The notes below the pieces were generated by a model. The model saw nothing but the letters and a program-made list of their open reading frames with translations. It searched no databases and was not told the origin of the DNA. Positions 25,410-32,818 of a stretch of DNA of 64,000 nt are shown in pieces; positions within the stretch are counted from its first letter, which is position 1, and the number at the start of each line of letters is the position of its first letter. The DNA is from Thermoprotei archaeon (GTDB lineage: Archaea > Thermoproteota > Thermoprotei_A > Sulfolobales > Ignisphaeraceae): the NCBI GenBank assembly GCA_003661775.1, contig QMWT01000001.1, positions 5,353-69,352 of the forward strand, in the 5' to 3' direction. The position numbers and the translations under genes are program-made.

Positions 25410-26913
25410 GCTTCTTATATACTTTGCTAGCCCTCCACTCAGCTACAGCATCGAGGTCTATACCAACCCTTTTCTCGGGGACGTAGTCTACTTTGGCAAC
25501 CGTAGGTATCCTAACCCACTCTCCGAGAAGAAGCGCTTCACCGACATTAAGCGCCGATAATTCCTCTACGAGCTCTTGTGTAACAGCTTCACAGTGTTTA
25601 GCAATGTAGTACCGATCTTCGGGATGCGCTATCCTTAGCACAGCCAGGCTCCCCATCTGGCTTAGTATGTTAGGGTCTAGCCCCCTAGGTCTCTGCGACA
25701 CTACGATCATACCTACACCAAACTTCCTTCCCTCACGCGCTATATGCTCAGCGGTTTTCTTAGTAGCAGTATCTTCGTCTATGGGGATAAACACGTGTGC
25801 TTCTTCAAGAACCACCACCACGGGTATAGGCAGTTTCACAAGGCTTCCACTGCTGTACCTGCTCCACAGAGCAAGTTTCCTTTCTTCAAGAACACGCTGA
25901 AGCCAATGAGCAACAACGGCATCAGCCTGCGATGCGCGTAGTTCGCTGAGATCTACCACGTTAATAGCTCCAAGCTCTATTCTTTCAAGCACATCCTCGA
26001 CCTTCTCATCTATTATCTTGCACAGTAGTCGCGAATATGTAATGAGCGACTCTAGTACCTTCTGTGCAGGTTCTCCTACACGAAGCGCCTTACCTTGGAT
26101 ACAGTTCCTTAGCTTATCAAAGAAGCTCATTCCATACTTCTTATCATCACCATTTTTCAGATTTTCGAAACATTCTAATAATACCATGCGCTGTCTTGTA
26201 GCGTTTGGTCTTAGCCCTAGAAGTCTGGCAAGTTCGTCAAATTCTAACTTGTAGGGATTTATTTGAGGTGTTATTACGTTCACATGCACGTTTCTGAAGA
26301 ACATGTTTGTGTACTCACCGTGATAGTCAAATATTATGACTGTTCCTCCAAGCTCGCCTATTCTCTTGGACAACAAAGCAACGAGGTTGCTCTTACCCAT
26401 ACCCGTCATGGCTAAGATCCCTAAATGTTTTGAGACTATTTTATTAACGTTAACTCTTACCTCAACAGTAGGCTCACGTAATAGTGTACCGACTTTGACC
26501 CACCCATCCTCAGCAGGGCTGAAGATCCTTCTAAGGATTGTGGGAGGTGCTCTGAACACCTCTGTGCCGGGCGGAGGAGGTACTGGCGGTATTGAGACCC
26601 TGCCATTGTGATCGAGATTACCAACAATCCTTACACGCCCCCGGTAGTAGTACACCCTTTCGTGTCCCCGAACCACCTTAACGAGCCTCTCGACATCGCG
26701 TGGATCGAGGATGTTCTCGCTCAAAATCATGCTGCCAGTAACCGTTGATTCCACGAATGCTAGCGAGCGATAGCCGTAGTACTCCATATACACATATTCT
26801 CCCAGAAGAAGCGGTCTGAAAGAGACTATGTTGGCCATGTAGGGTCTCGATTCGCCTACTACATAACCCACTAAACTACTTCTATGTTCAGATTCGTTGT
26901 CGAAAAGCTTCAA
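25378..26913 (-). CDS. herA: HerA hexameric DNA translocase
   Basis: The 511-residue protein has the HerA barrel N-terminus and a FtsK/VirB4-like ATPase: Walker A AMTGMGKSNL, FDYHGEYTN, Walker B VVLEEAHVFIP, then the VSQRPRGLDPNILSQMGSLAVLRI sensor region. HerA pumps DNA for the NurA nuclease during end resection. Its start overlaps nurA by 26 bases, so the two are translated together. Mre11 and Rad50 genes, often next to this pair, are not in the window. Confidence 0.93.
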   Translation of the reverse strand: MKLFDNESEHRSSLVGYVVGESRPYMANIVSFRPLLLGEYVYMEYYGYRSLAFVESTVTGSMILSENILDPRDVERLVKVVRGHERVYYYRGRVRIVGNLDHNGRVSIPPVPPPPGTEVFRAPPTILRRIFSPAEDGWVKVGTLLREPTVEVRVNVNKIVSKHLGILAMTGMGKSNLVALLSKRIGELGGTVIIFDYHGEYTNMFFRNVHVNVITPQINPYKLEFDELARLLGLRPNATRQRMVLLECFENLKNGDDKKYGMSFFDKLRNCIQGKALRVGEPAQKVLESLITYSRLLCKIIDEKVEDVLERIELGAINVVDLSELRASQADAVVAHWLQRVLEERKLALWSRYSSGSLVKLPIPVVVVLEEAHVFIPIDEDTATKKTAEHIAREGRKFGVGMIVVSQRPRGLDPNILSQMGSLAVLRIAHPEDRYYIAKHCEAVTQELVEELSALNVGEALLLGEWVRIPTVAKVDYVPEKRVGIDLDAVAEWRASKVYKKLSRMTNNQAL

Positions 26914-27928
26914 CTATGAACACCTCTCGCAATGGTTCGCGAGCAGAGGGATCTAGAAGGATGCCTGCTATACCAGCAAGTCTCTTGATATCATTATGCG
27001 TGATTCTTGCGAGTTCATCGGCTCTAAGTAGCACGTAGGGATACCCTCCAACACTTCCTTGCTCTAGAATCCTCATGAGAAGCTTTATGTGATGCTTTAC
27101 ATCTTCTAGGACATTTTCTGAACCATGCACAGAGTTTACCGGTATCTCGACTCTGTAAACTCTTCCTCCCTCCTTTAATCTGAGATAGCTTATCGCTACG
27201 TCTTCAAAATATTCAATTCCGTGGATACCTGCAAAAGCTCTGAGTTTAGATATTAGTGAGGATACGCCACTTATTCGTGAAGCTAGAACAGGCTTCGCGT
27301 AACCTGGAACTCCATCTGTGTATTTCTCGAAGTAGTAAACATCTCCTTTAGCAAACCCTAGAATGTCGCGGGAACTAGAGTTTTTCGCTACGAACACAGT
27401 TCGGAAGCCCAGCTTAGAAACCGCTTCAAGCATTTCTCTCAGAATCTCACTGGGCTTTTTCATTTTACCATTCTTTACAAGCTCTAACTCACCACGTGTT
27501 CTAAGAAGAGTACTTGATTTAGCAAGTAACGAACCATCCACTAGGATAAGACCGTTTTGATTTTCCTTAATAGATCTCTTAAGCATCTTAGTCTCTAGCT
27601 CAATACCCTTAATAAATAGTTCATGCTCAATGTTGTTACTCGAAAACAAGTCTACATCTACATCACCCTCATAAAGTTCTTCTCCATCATGTTTTAACAT
27701 AACTAGTGCTACATCTACCACATATAGTGCATACCCTCTATACTCAATATAATTGAAGCCGCTGTCTATACCAGCAAGATTTACACGTATACGGGAAGCG
27801 CATGGAGAAACACACTCGACCCATAAAGATTTTATGTACTTAATCTTATCTAGGGGCAGCAACTCATCTACCTTAGCCTTTATATGCTCAATGTTCTTCA
27901 TCAGGATCTCTAACGCCTCTGGCAACAT
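26888..27928 (-). CDS. nurA: NurA nuclease
   Basis: The 346-residue protein has the NurA domain with an RNase H-like core: the catalytic aspartate in AGIDSGFNYIEYRG, a second in LVDGSLL, and the C-terminal YPYVLLRADELARIT. NurA is a manganese-dependent 5'-3' nuclease that works with HerA, which follows it directly. Confidence 0.92.
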   Translation of the reverse strand: MLPEALEILMKNIEHIKAKVDELLPLDKIKYIKSLWVECVSPCASRIRVNLAGIDSGFNYIEYRGYALYVVDVALVMLKHDGEELYEGDVDVDLFSSNNIEHELFIKGIELETKMLKRSIKENQNGLILVDGSLLAKSSTLLRTRGELELVKNGKMKKPSEILREMLEAVSKLGFRTVFVAKNSSSRDILGFAKGDVYYFEKYTDGVPGYAKPVLASRISGVSSLISKLRAFAGIHGIEYFEDVAISYLRLKEGGRVYRVEIPVNSVHGSENVLEDVKHHIKLLMRILEQGSVGGYPYVLLRADELARITHNDIKRLAGIAGILLDPSAREPLREVFIVEAFRQRI

Positions 27929-28001
27929 CTTGTTACCCCACTACTTACGGCATGCCTGATTAGGCGGTATTACCACAATATTAAAAAGGAGAGGGAACAT
28001 C

Positions 28002-28033
28002 GAAACTACTCGTCTATCGAGGGTGGTAGTTTC
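28002..28033 (+). repeat. Hairpin in the leader of the ASCH-protein gene
   Basis: GAAACTA (28002-28008) pairs with TAGTTTC (28027-28033), and CTCG (28009-28012) with CGAG (28018-28021), leaving GGTGG as a bulge and TCTAT as loop. It lies at or just after the expected transcription start set by the TATA-like AATATTAAAA at 27978-27987, 27 bases before the ATG. It may be an RNA element bound by a protein, or a DNA operator. Confidence 0.4.
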
Positions 28034-28059
28034 CTAAAGATACATGGTGGGGCCTATAC

Positions 28060-28725
28060 ATGAAGAAGGTGTATCTAAGAAGGCACTTGATGGTTAAGGG
28101 AAGATTTGCGGATTTGATATTAAAGGGTACCAAGACCACTACGATTAGACTTGGCGAGGTTGTACCTAAGTACGACGAAATAATAATACATGGAGGAGGT
28201 AGACCTATTGCCAAGGCAAAGATAACTAGCGTGAAGGTGAAGAGAATCAAAGAGCTTACGGAAGAAGATGCTAAGAAAGATGGGTATAGCTCCCTAGAAG
28301 AGCTACTCAAAGATCTTGAACGGGTGTACAGCCGCAAGATTCTGCCTGACGATGTTGTTACAATAATAGAGTTCCGTGTAATTCAGAGATTTACTGATTT
28401 GAATCCTGATGACGTTTATCTAGGGCTTAGCCCTGTAGATATCGCCAGACTAGGACTTAGGTATTTAGGCAAGGAGCTAGGAGACGACGAGCGTAGGATC
28501 CTGCATGCTGTTCTACGTTTTCAGAGCATTAGAACTGCTTCCATAAAGCTATTCGGGACTCTAAACATGAGATGGAAAATTAGGAGGGTTCTTAGGAAAG
28601 TGCTGTTTAGACTCATCGAAAAAGGATTGCTTAAAGTAGACAAGAAAAAGCTTTCAGAACTTCTGAAGCTCCGGGGATATAGGTCGCTCGAGAATCTTAT
28701 TATGGAGAAGGAAAATGAAAGTTGA
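28060..28725 (+). CDS. ASCH (PUA-like) domain protein
   Basis: Residues 1-105 form an ASCH domain, a PUA-like RNA-binding fold (LKGTKTTTIRLGEVVPKYDEIIIHGGGRPIAKAKI). Residues 110-221 are helical and basic, ending in winged-helix-like KVLFRLIEKGLLKVDKKKL. ASCH proteins bind RNA or modified nucleosides. The joined basic domain suggests nucleic-acid binding. A hairpin in its leader and a 10-bp inverted repeat after its stop may be regulatory. Confidence 0.78.
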   Translation: MKKVYLRRHLMVKGRFADLILKGTKTTTIRLGEVVPKYDEIIIHGGGRPIAKAKITSVKVKRIKELTEEDAKKDGYSSLEELLKDLERVYSRKILPDDVVTIIEFRVIQRFTDLNPDDVYLGLSPVDIARLGLRYLGKELGDDERRILHAVLRFQSIRTASIKLFGTLNMRWKIRRVLRKVLFRLIEKGLLKVDKKKLSELLKLRGYRSLENLIMEKENES

Positions 28726-28811
28726 ACTCGCCCCGATTTCAGCATTATGTCGCACATAACAATCAGCTTTAACTGGGAGGGGCTAGTCACAAGAACTTGT
28801 AGGGCGAGTTC
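28724..28811 (+). repeat. 10-bp inverted repeat enclosing an intergenic spacer
   Basis: GAACTCGCCC (28724-28733) is the exact reverse complement of GGGCGAGTTC (28802-28811). Inside lie three smaller hairpins: TTATGT/ACATAA with a 3-base loop, ACTGG/CTAGT, and ACAAG/CTTGT. The element starts on the ASCH-gene stop codon and ends two bases before the TTG start of the next gene, so a folded mRNA could control that start, or the element could be an independent RNA. Confidence 0.5.
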
Positions 28812-28813
28812 TT

Positions 28814-29929
28814 TTGAGAATTCGGGATAGATTATGTAGATTGCTGAACGAGAGAGGAGTACAAGCTGTCATGATTTTTGACCGGGCAAATTTCCGTTAC
28901 GTAACACGAGGCGACCTTGATTATTCGGCAGCACTTCTCTTAGTAGACTCGAGAAAATGTAGCTATGTACTCATAACACACGTACTCGAGCACGCTAAAT
29001 ACGAAGAAGCTCTGAAAGTTAAGCCGCAAGACGTTTACCTATACTCTACATACCCGTTATCATACGATCATCAGTACATGCTCGTTAATAACATTGTTGA
29101 AGCTGTTGACAGGGCTGCAACCAAGTATTTAGATCCCGAAAAAGACTCCGTGGGATTTCTCTCTACGTGGTGCAGTGATGGTATTGTTAGGTATCTAGCA
29201 AAAAGATGGAAACTTGTCGACGTTTCGGACATATTTACGTATAGCAGACTTGTTAAAGAGGCAGATGAGATCGAATCTATTAAAAAAGCAGGGAGTATTC
29301 TTTGCAGGTCTGTACATCAAGCTCTAAGCGAGCTAAGAGCAGGTATTACAGAGCTTGACCTAGCATCGTTGATAGTATCTGAGATCATTCGATTAGAAGG
29401 GCGGCCGGGAGTCTTTCCTATAATTGCGTCAGGCACCCGGTCAGCTATACATAATGCTAAAGCAAGTAACAAGAAAATAGAGATCAACGAGCTTGTGGTC
29501 ATAGAGATCGTTGTTGAGTACGAAGGGTATAATGCAGATGCAACCTTCACTTACGCAATGCCAAAGGTTAAGAAAGAGCTTAGAGACGTAGCTAAGATCG
29601 TTGAAGAAGCTCAACTCAATACAAAGAACATGGTTAGAACCGGTATCAGGGCTAGAGACCTAGATAGCATAGCGAGGAAGTATATAGAGATGAAAGGCTA
29701 CGGCAAGTACTTTATCCACCCCACGGGACACGGGATAGGGCTAGAGATTCACGAACCTCCGTACATCGCCCCAGAAACGGATACCGTACTCGAGGAGGGG
29801 ATGATCCTGACTGTGGAGCCAGGGATACATATCCTGGGCCTTGGCGGCGCTAAGATCGGGGATACTGTTCTAGTAACCAGAAAAGGATATGAGGAGTTAA
29901 CACCCTGCTTAAAGCTGAAAGGTGTTTAG
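28814..29929 (+). CDS. M24 (Xaa-Pro peptidase-like) protein with altered metal site
   Basis: The 371-residue protein has a creatinase-like N-terminal domain and a pita-bread M24 domain with HPTGHGIGLEIHEPP. Against prolidase spacing, the five metal ligands would fall at E231, D242, H306, E335 and G349. Thus the first aspartate is Glu and the last glutamate is Gly. Peptidase activity is therefore doubtful, unless one metal suffices. The start is a TTG at 28814. It is followed three bases later by the DUF2283 gene. Confidence 0.82.
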   Translation: MRIRDRLCRLLNERGVQAVMIFDRANFRYVTRGDLDYSAALLLVDSRKCSYVLITHVLEHAKYEEALKVKPQDVYLYSTYPLSYDHQYMLVNNIVEAVDRAATKYLDPEKDSVGFLSTWCSDGIVRYLAKRWKLVDVSDIFTYSRLVKEADEIESIKKAGSILCRSVHQALSELRAGITELDLASLIVSEIIRLEGRPGVFPIIASGTRSAIHNAKASNKKIEINELVVIEIVVEYEGYNADATFTYAMPKVKKELRDVAKIVEEAQLNTKNMVRTGIRARDLDSIARKYIEMKGYGKYFIHPTGHGIGLEIHEPPYIAPETDTVLEEGMILTVEPGIHILGLGGAKIGDTVLVTRKGYEELTPCLKLKGV

Positions 29930-29931
29930 CT

Positions 29932-30162
29932 ATGAGTGACAAGACTAAGAGTGAGAAACCCCTCGAAGTAGCGGATATAGAGAACATATGGTTTGAATAT
30001 GATAGACAGAATGATATACTGTACATAAACTTCGGCTACGATGTAGAAGACGCTGATGAATCATTACTCACCGAGAACAACATTGTTGTAAGAATAAAGA
30101 ACGGTAAAATTGTGAGTCTTACAGTTTTCGACTTCTCTAGGAGAGTAGGACTTGAGATATAA
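29932..30162 (+). CDS. DUF2283 small protein
   Basis: The 76-residue protein has the DUF2283 pattern: IWFEYDRQNDILYINFG, then NIVVRIKNGKIVSLTVFDFS. The family is widespread and of unknown function. It starts three bases after the M24 stop and is clearly in its operon. Confidence 0.8.
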   Translation: MSDKTKSEKPLEVADIENIWFEYDRQNDILYINFGYDVEDADESLLTENNIVVRIKNGKIVSLTVFDFSRRVGLEI

Positions 30163-30170
30163 ACCTTTTT

Positions 30171-30250
30171 ATGAAGATCTTCGCATTGTATCAACAACAA
30201 AATCCCCCTTTATTCGGAAATAAGTAGCGCTATGATTTCTTGATCTTCAT
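30171..30250. repeat. 9-bp inverted repeat upstream of the PhoU-like gene
   Basis: ATGAAGATC (30171-30179) and GATCTTCAT (30242-30250) are exact reverse complements 62 bases apart in a 211-base gap. It may end the upstream transcript or act as an operator for the regulator gene downstream. Chance is not excluded. Confidence 0.3.
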
Positions 30251-30290
30251 TCTTAGAAACCCATTTAAAAGCGATAGCGACATATTAAAC

Positions 30291-30300
30291 ATATATAAAT
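30291..30300 (+). promoter_or_regulatory. TATA box of the PhoU-like gene
   Basis: ATATATAAAT lies 83-74 bases before the ATG at 30374. The mRNA would have a leader of about 50 bases with GAGGTG at 30360-30365. Confidence 0.5.
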
Positions 30301-30373
30301 TTCGTGAACAAGGGGTAAGGATAGGTTTAAGTGTGATCAAGTAGATAATGATACTTAAGAGGTGTAATAGCAG

Positions 30374-31423
30374 ATGAAGAGATTATCTGAAGTGAGAAAA
30401 GTACAGCGCTTCGGTAAATCAACCCTCATGGTCTCGTTGCCTGCCGAGTGGGTTAAGGTAATGGGGCTTAAACCAGGGGACCTTGTAAGAATTAATGTAC
30501 GCGAAGACGGGACCCTAGTCGTAGTTCCTCATAGCTCAACTGTACATCGTGAAGAGAGCATAGTCGAAATTCTCATCTCAAGCAAGACGAGCGATGAACT
30601 TCTCCGAAGAGCTATCTACACCTCCTACATAACGGGTCATGATAAGATCGTGATCAGGAGTGTGGATCCCAGCCTCACTGCAGATCAGGTTCAAGGAGTA
30701 AGGTCTATGGTACGAGCTTTAATAGGGGCGGAAATAGTTGAGCAAGACCTATCAAAAATAGTTGTTCAGGTATTTATCGATACGGCCCGCTACAATATAC
30801 AGAACCTGGTTTCACGTATGATTAACATAATAAAATCTATGATCAGCTACCTCAATGCAGGACTTCATGAATTCAAAACATCACTTTTCAGAGAACTGCT
30901 TGAGCTAGAATTCGAATTAGATAGAGTCTACACACTTGCCGTACGCTACACATATGTGCTAAGCTCACAACGTGAACAGGAAAGTGCTGAAGAACTTCCA
31001 CTTCTCACCGAGTACAGAGCACTCATAAAATCGCTAGAGGACGTTGGGGATACTCTATCTTCGATAGCTAAGCTTGTAGATGGCGACAGCACCTTCGAAA
31101 AACTGGCGAGGATTCTCAGAGAACCTATAGCCGAAATCTCGGATCTCATAAACTACTCTCTAGACGTTATGATGGCCTCTCTTAACAGTAGAAACGTATT
31201 GCTAGCTAACAAATCTGTTGATATAACAGCAGAATTAGTATCCTATTTCTCTAAGCTTGAGTACTCAGTGGTGAAAAAGGTTGGTATGGAGGAATATCCC
31301 AAGGTGAGAAGTATGCTAGAGCGTATAAGACTAGCGTGTAACTATTTGCAGAGCTCGGCTGAGATGATATTTGACATAGTTGTAGCGTCAAAGGGTAACC
31401 GCATAGACCTGACGATGAAGTGA
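30374..31423 (+). CDS. AbrB-PhoU phosphate-uptake regulator-like protein
   Basis: Residues 1-50 are a SpoVT/AbrB-type DNA-binding fold (VQRFGKSTLMVSLPAEWVKVMGLKPGDLV). The remaining 300 residues are two PhoU-like helical bundles. This archaeal architecture is usually labelled a phosphate-uptake regulator. No phosphate transporter is in the window. The ATG follows GAGGTG by eight bases. Confidence 0.85.
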   Translation: MKRLSEVRKVQRFGKSTLMVSLPAEWVKVMGLKPGDLVRINVREDGTLVVVPHSSTVHREESIVEILISSKTSDELLRRAIYTSYITGHDKIVIRSVDPSLTADQVQGVRSMVRALIGAEIVEQDLSKIVVQVFIDTARYNIQNLVSRMINIIKSMISYLNAGLHEFKTSLFRELLELEFELDRVYTLAVRYTYVLSSQREQESAEELPLLTEYRALIKSLEDVGDTLSSIAKLVDGDSTFEKLARILREPIAEISDLINYSLDVMMASLNSRNVLLANKSVDITAELVSYFSKLEYSVVKKVGMEEYPKVRSMLERIRLACNYLQSSAEMIFDIVVASKGNRIDLTMK

Positions 31424-31470
31424 GGAGAGAATGGTGGGCCCGCGGGGATTTGAACCCCGGACCACGGGGA

Positions 31471-31485
31471 CTTTCGCCTGTAGGT
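31471..31485 (-). other. tRNA-Pro intron 2 (position 37/38)
   Basis: This 15-base intron is at the canonical site. Outer stem CGGGG/CCCCG, central 4-bp helix TTCG/CGAA, bulges GG^A and AG^T, and a CC-TACA-GG tip make a bulge-helix-bulge. The 5' TT of the central helix becomes continuous only when intron 1 is gone, so an ordered removal is predicted. Confidence 0.82.
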
Positions 31486-31490
31486 CCCGA

Positions 31491-31513
31491 GTCGGGCACC
31501 GAGTACTCGGTGT
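31491..31513 (-). other. tRNA-Pro intron 1 (position 32/33, non-canonical)
   Basis: This 23-base intron sits between T32 and T33. Exon bases CGGG pair with intron bases CCCG, flanked by bulges GT^A and AC^T, and the intron core CACCGA-GTAC-TCGGTG forms a hairpin. The outer helix is short, so this is a relaxed motif of the kind cut by crenarchaeal heterotetrameric splicing endonuclease. Confidence 0.8.
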
Positions 31514-31603
31514 ACCCCGCATCCTACCAGGCTAGACGACGGGCCCAGCCATGCACACTTACTGTTCTGAGCTGCTTTTAAAGCTTGAACATAATCAGAA
31601 TGA

Positions 31604-32365
31604 GTGGTACCAGCCTTGGTCTCCCGCTACGCTATTGAAGTAATTGCCCGGCGCATAGCAGGAGACATAGTGCTGGCAGAGAACACGGCCTCTGCCATGA
31701 GGAAGTGGCGTGAGATCTTCGGCTTAACACAATCAGAGCTCGCTAAACTCATGGGTATCTCGCCCAGCGTTTTAAGCGACTACGAGAAAGGAAGACGTGT
31801 CCCCGGCGCGAGATTTCTGAAGAGATTTGTTGAGGCGCTGCTAAGAGCTGATGAGGCGCGCGGGTGGCCTACTGTAAGAAATCTGCTGAGCAACGTTGTT
31901 CCCCGGATGGACGCTGTTATTGATATGCACGAGTTCTGGAATCCCATAACGGTTGCCCAGTTAGTAGAGCTTGTAGAGGGTATTGTGCTAAACACCTTTG
32001 TCGACAATAAGCCTATTTACGGCTATACGGTGGTCGATAGCATCAGAGCTATAGAGACAATGCGTGGTTATGAGTACTGGCAACTTCTGGGGATGACAAG
32101 TGAAAGAGCTGTGATCTTCACACGTGTATCCAAGGGTCGTTCACCGATGGTCGCGGTGAGGGTCTCACCTTTGAAACCTGCTGCGATAGTGATACACGGC
32201 CCTCGGAGAACTGTTGATCCGTTAGCACTTAAAATCGCTGAGCTTGAGCACATTCCGTTTATACTGAGCTTGGCTGCAACAGTCGATGAGCTTGTCAGCA
32301 AGCTTAGAAGAGCCGTCGAGCCGCGTACGGGCTATGTAGAACTCAGTACTTCCCTAAGTTCTTAA
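31604..32365 (+). CDS. HTH (Xre-like) transcriptional regulator
   Basis: Residues about 30-65 are a helix-turn-helix (WREIFGLTQSELAKLMGISPSVLSDYEKGRRVPG). The following 170 residues resemble the archaeal regulator group with a C-terminal ligand or dimer domain (COG1709). The start is a GTG at 31604, about 30 bases after a TTTTAAAG TATA-like site, so the mRNA is probably leaderless. Its targets are unknown. Its 3' end overlaps the NAC gene by four bases. Confidence 0.82.
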   Translation: MVPALVSRYAIEVIARRIAGDIVLAENTASAMRKWREIFGLTQSELAKLMGISPSVLSDYEKGRRVPGARFLKRFVEALLRADEARGWPTVRNLLSNVVPRMDAVIDMHEFWNPITVAQLVELVEGIVLNTFVDNKPIYGYTVVDSIRAIETMRGYEYWQLLGMTSERAVIFTRVSKGRSPMVAVRVSPLKPAAIVIHGPRRTVDPLALKIAELEHIPFILSLAATVDELVSKLRRAVEPRTGYVELSTSLSS

Positions 32366-32739
32366 CCGCTCTTCTGCTGAAGCATCATAAGTGCTGCTGC
32401 TATATCTCCCTTAGCCCTTATTAGAGCTTGCCTAGCCTCCTCCTCACTAACGCCTGCATACTCTGCTACGAATCTCACATCATCCTCACTAATACTTATA
32501 GCAGGCTCAGCTTCTCTGATGCTTTCCCTAGCCACTTCGCGTACCTTACCAGCAACAATTTGATATACTTTCTGTTGTCCGAACTCCATGACCATTACTT
32601 GAGGTTCCTCAAGCACTAGATCCTTGTCTTCGAGCTCTAGAATCACCTTCTTAACTCCTTCTAGCTGGTTTATTGAAATGCCCATTCTTTTTAGCTGCCT
32701 GAGCTGTCTTTGAAGCTCCCTCGGATTTATAGGTAGCAA
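32362..32739 (-). CDS. Nascent polypeptide-associated complex protein (alpha-NAC)
   Basis: About 125 residues with the archaeal NAC layout: a basic N-terminus (PRELQRQLRQLKRMGI), the NAC barrel (EGVKKVILELEDKDLVLEEP, QVMVMEFGQQKVYQI) and a C-terminal UBA domain (VAEYAGVSEEEARQALIRAKGDIAAALMML). It binds ribosomes and nascent chains. The frame extends to 32835, but the TTG at 32737-32739 matches the family's usual beginning and leaves room for the promoter at 32771-32780. Confidence 0.92.
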   Translation of the reverse strand: MLPINPRELQRQLRQLKRMGISINQLEGVKKVILELEDKDLVLEEPQVMVMEFGQQKVYQIVAGKVREVARESIREAEPAISISEDDVRFVAEYAGVSEEEARQALIRAKGDIAAALMMLQQKSG

Positions 32740-32770
32740 TACGCCTCTCCCACATACAGAGGTGTGGTAC

Positions 32771-32780
32771 GAGTATATAT
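32771..32780. promoter_or_regulatory. Shared TATA region of the NAC and beta-CASP genes
   Basis: GAGTATATAT contains the self-symmetric ATATAT. It lies about 32 bases from the NAC start on one side and about 40 bases from the nuclease start on the other, so a single TBP site could serve both divergent genes. Confidence 0.4.
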
Positions 32781-32818
32781 CGTCTCTCATGTTCATGCAA
32801 CAGCCGTGGTGATGGTGT

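Larger units (their letters stand above)
31432..31546 (-). tRNA. tRNA-Pro (CGG) with two introns
   Basis: On the minus strand acceptor GGGCCCG (31546-31540) pairs with CGGGCCC, A73 is followed by encoded CCA (31434-31432), and the T arm is CGGGG TTCAAAT CCCCG. Between anticodon-stem halves CGGGG and CCCCG lie 45 bases in place of 7. Removing 23 bases after position 32 and 15 bases after position 37 leaves the loop TTCGGGT with anticodon CGG. Each cut site has a bulge-helix-bulge motif. Single-intron readings give no loop with U33. Confidence 0.88.

Noticed and set aside
31251..31499. Minus-strand 82-codon frame
   Set aside because: It lies inside the PhoU-like gene and across the tRNA-Pro gene on non-coding phase.
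31432..31546. Single-intron reading of the tRNA-Pro gene
   Set aside because: A single cut cannot leave a seven-base loop with U33 and a sensible anticodon; two introns give TTCGGGT and two bulge-helix-bulge motifs.
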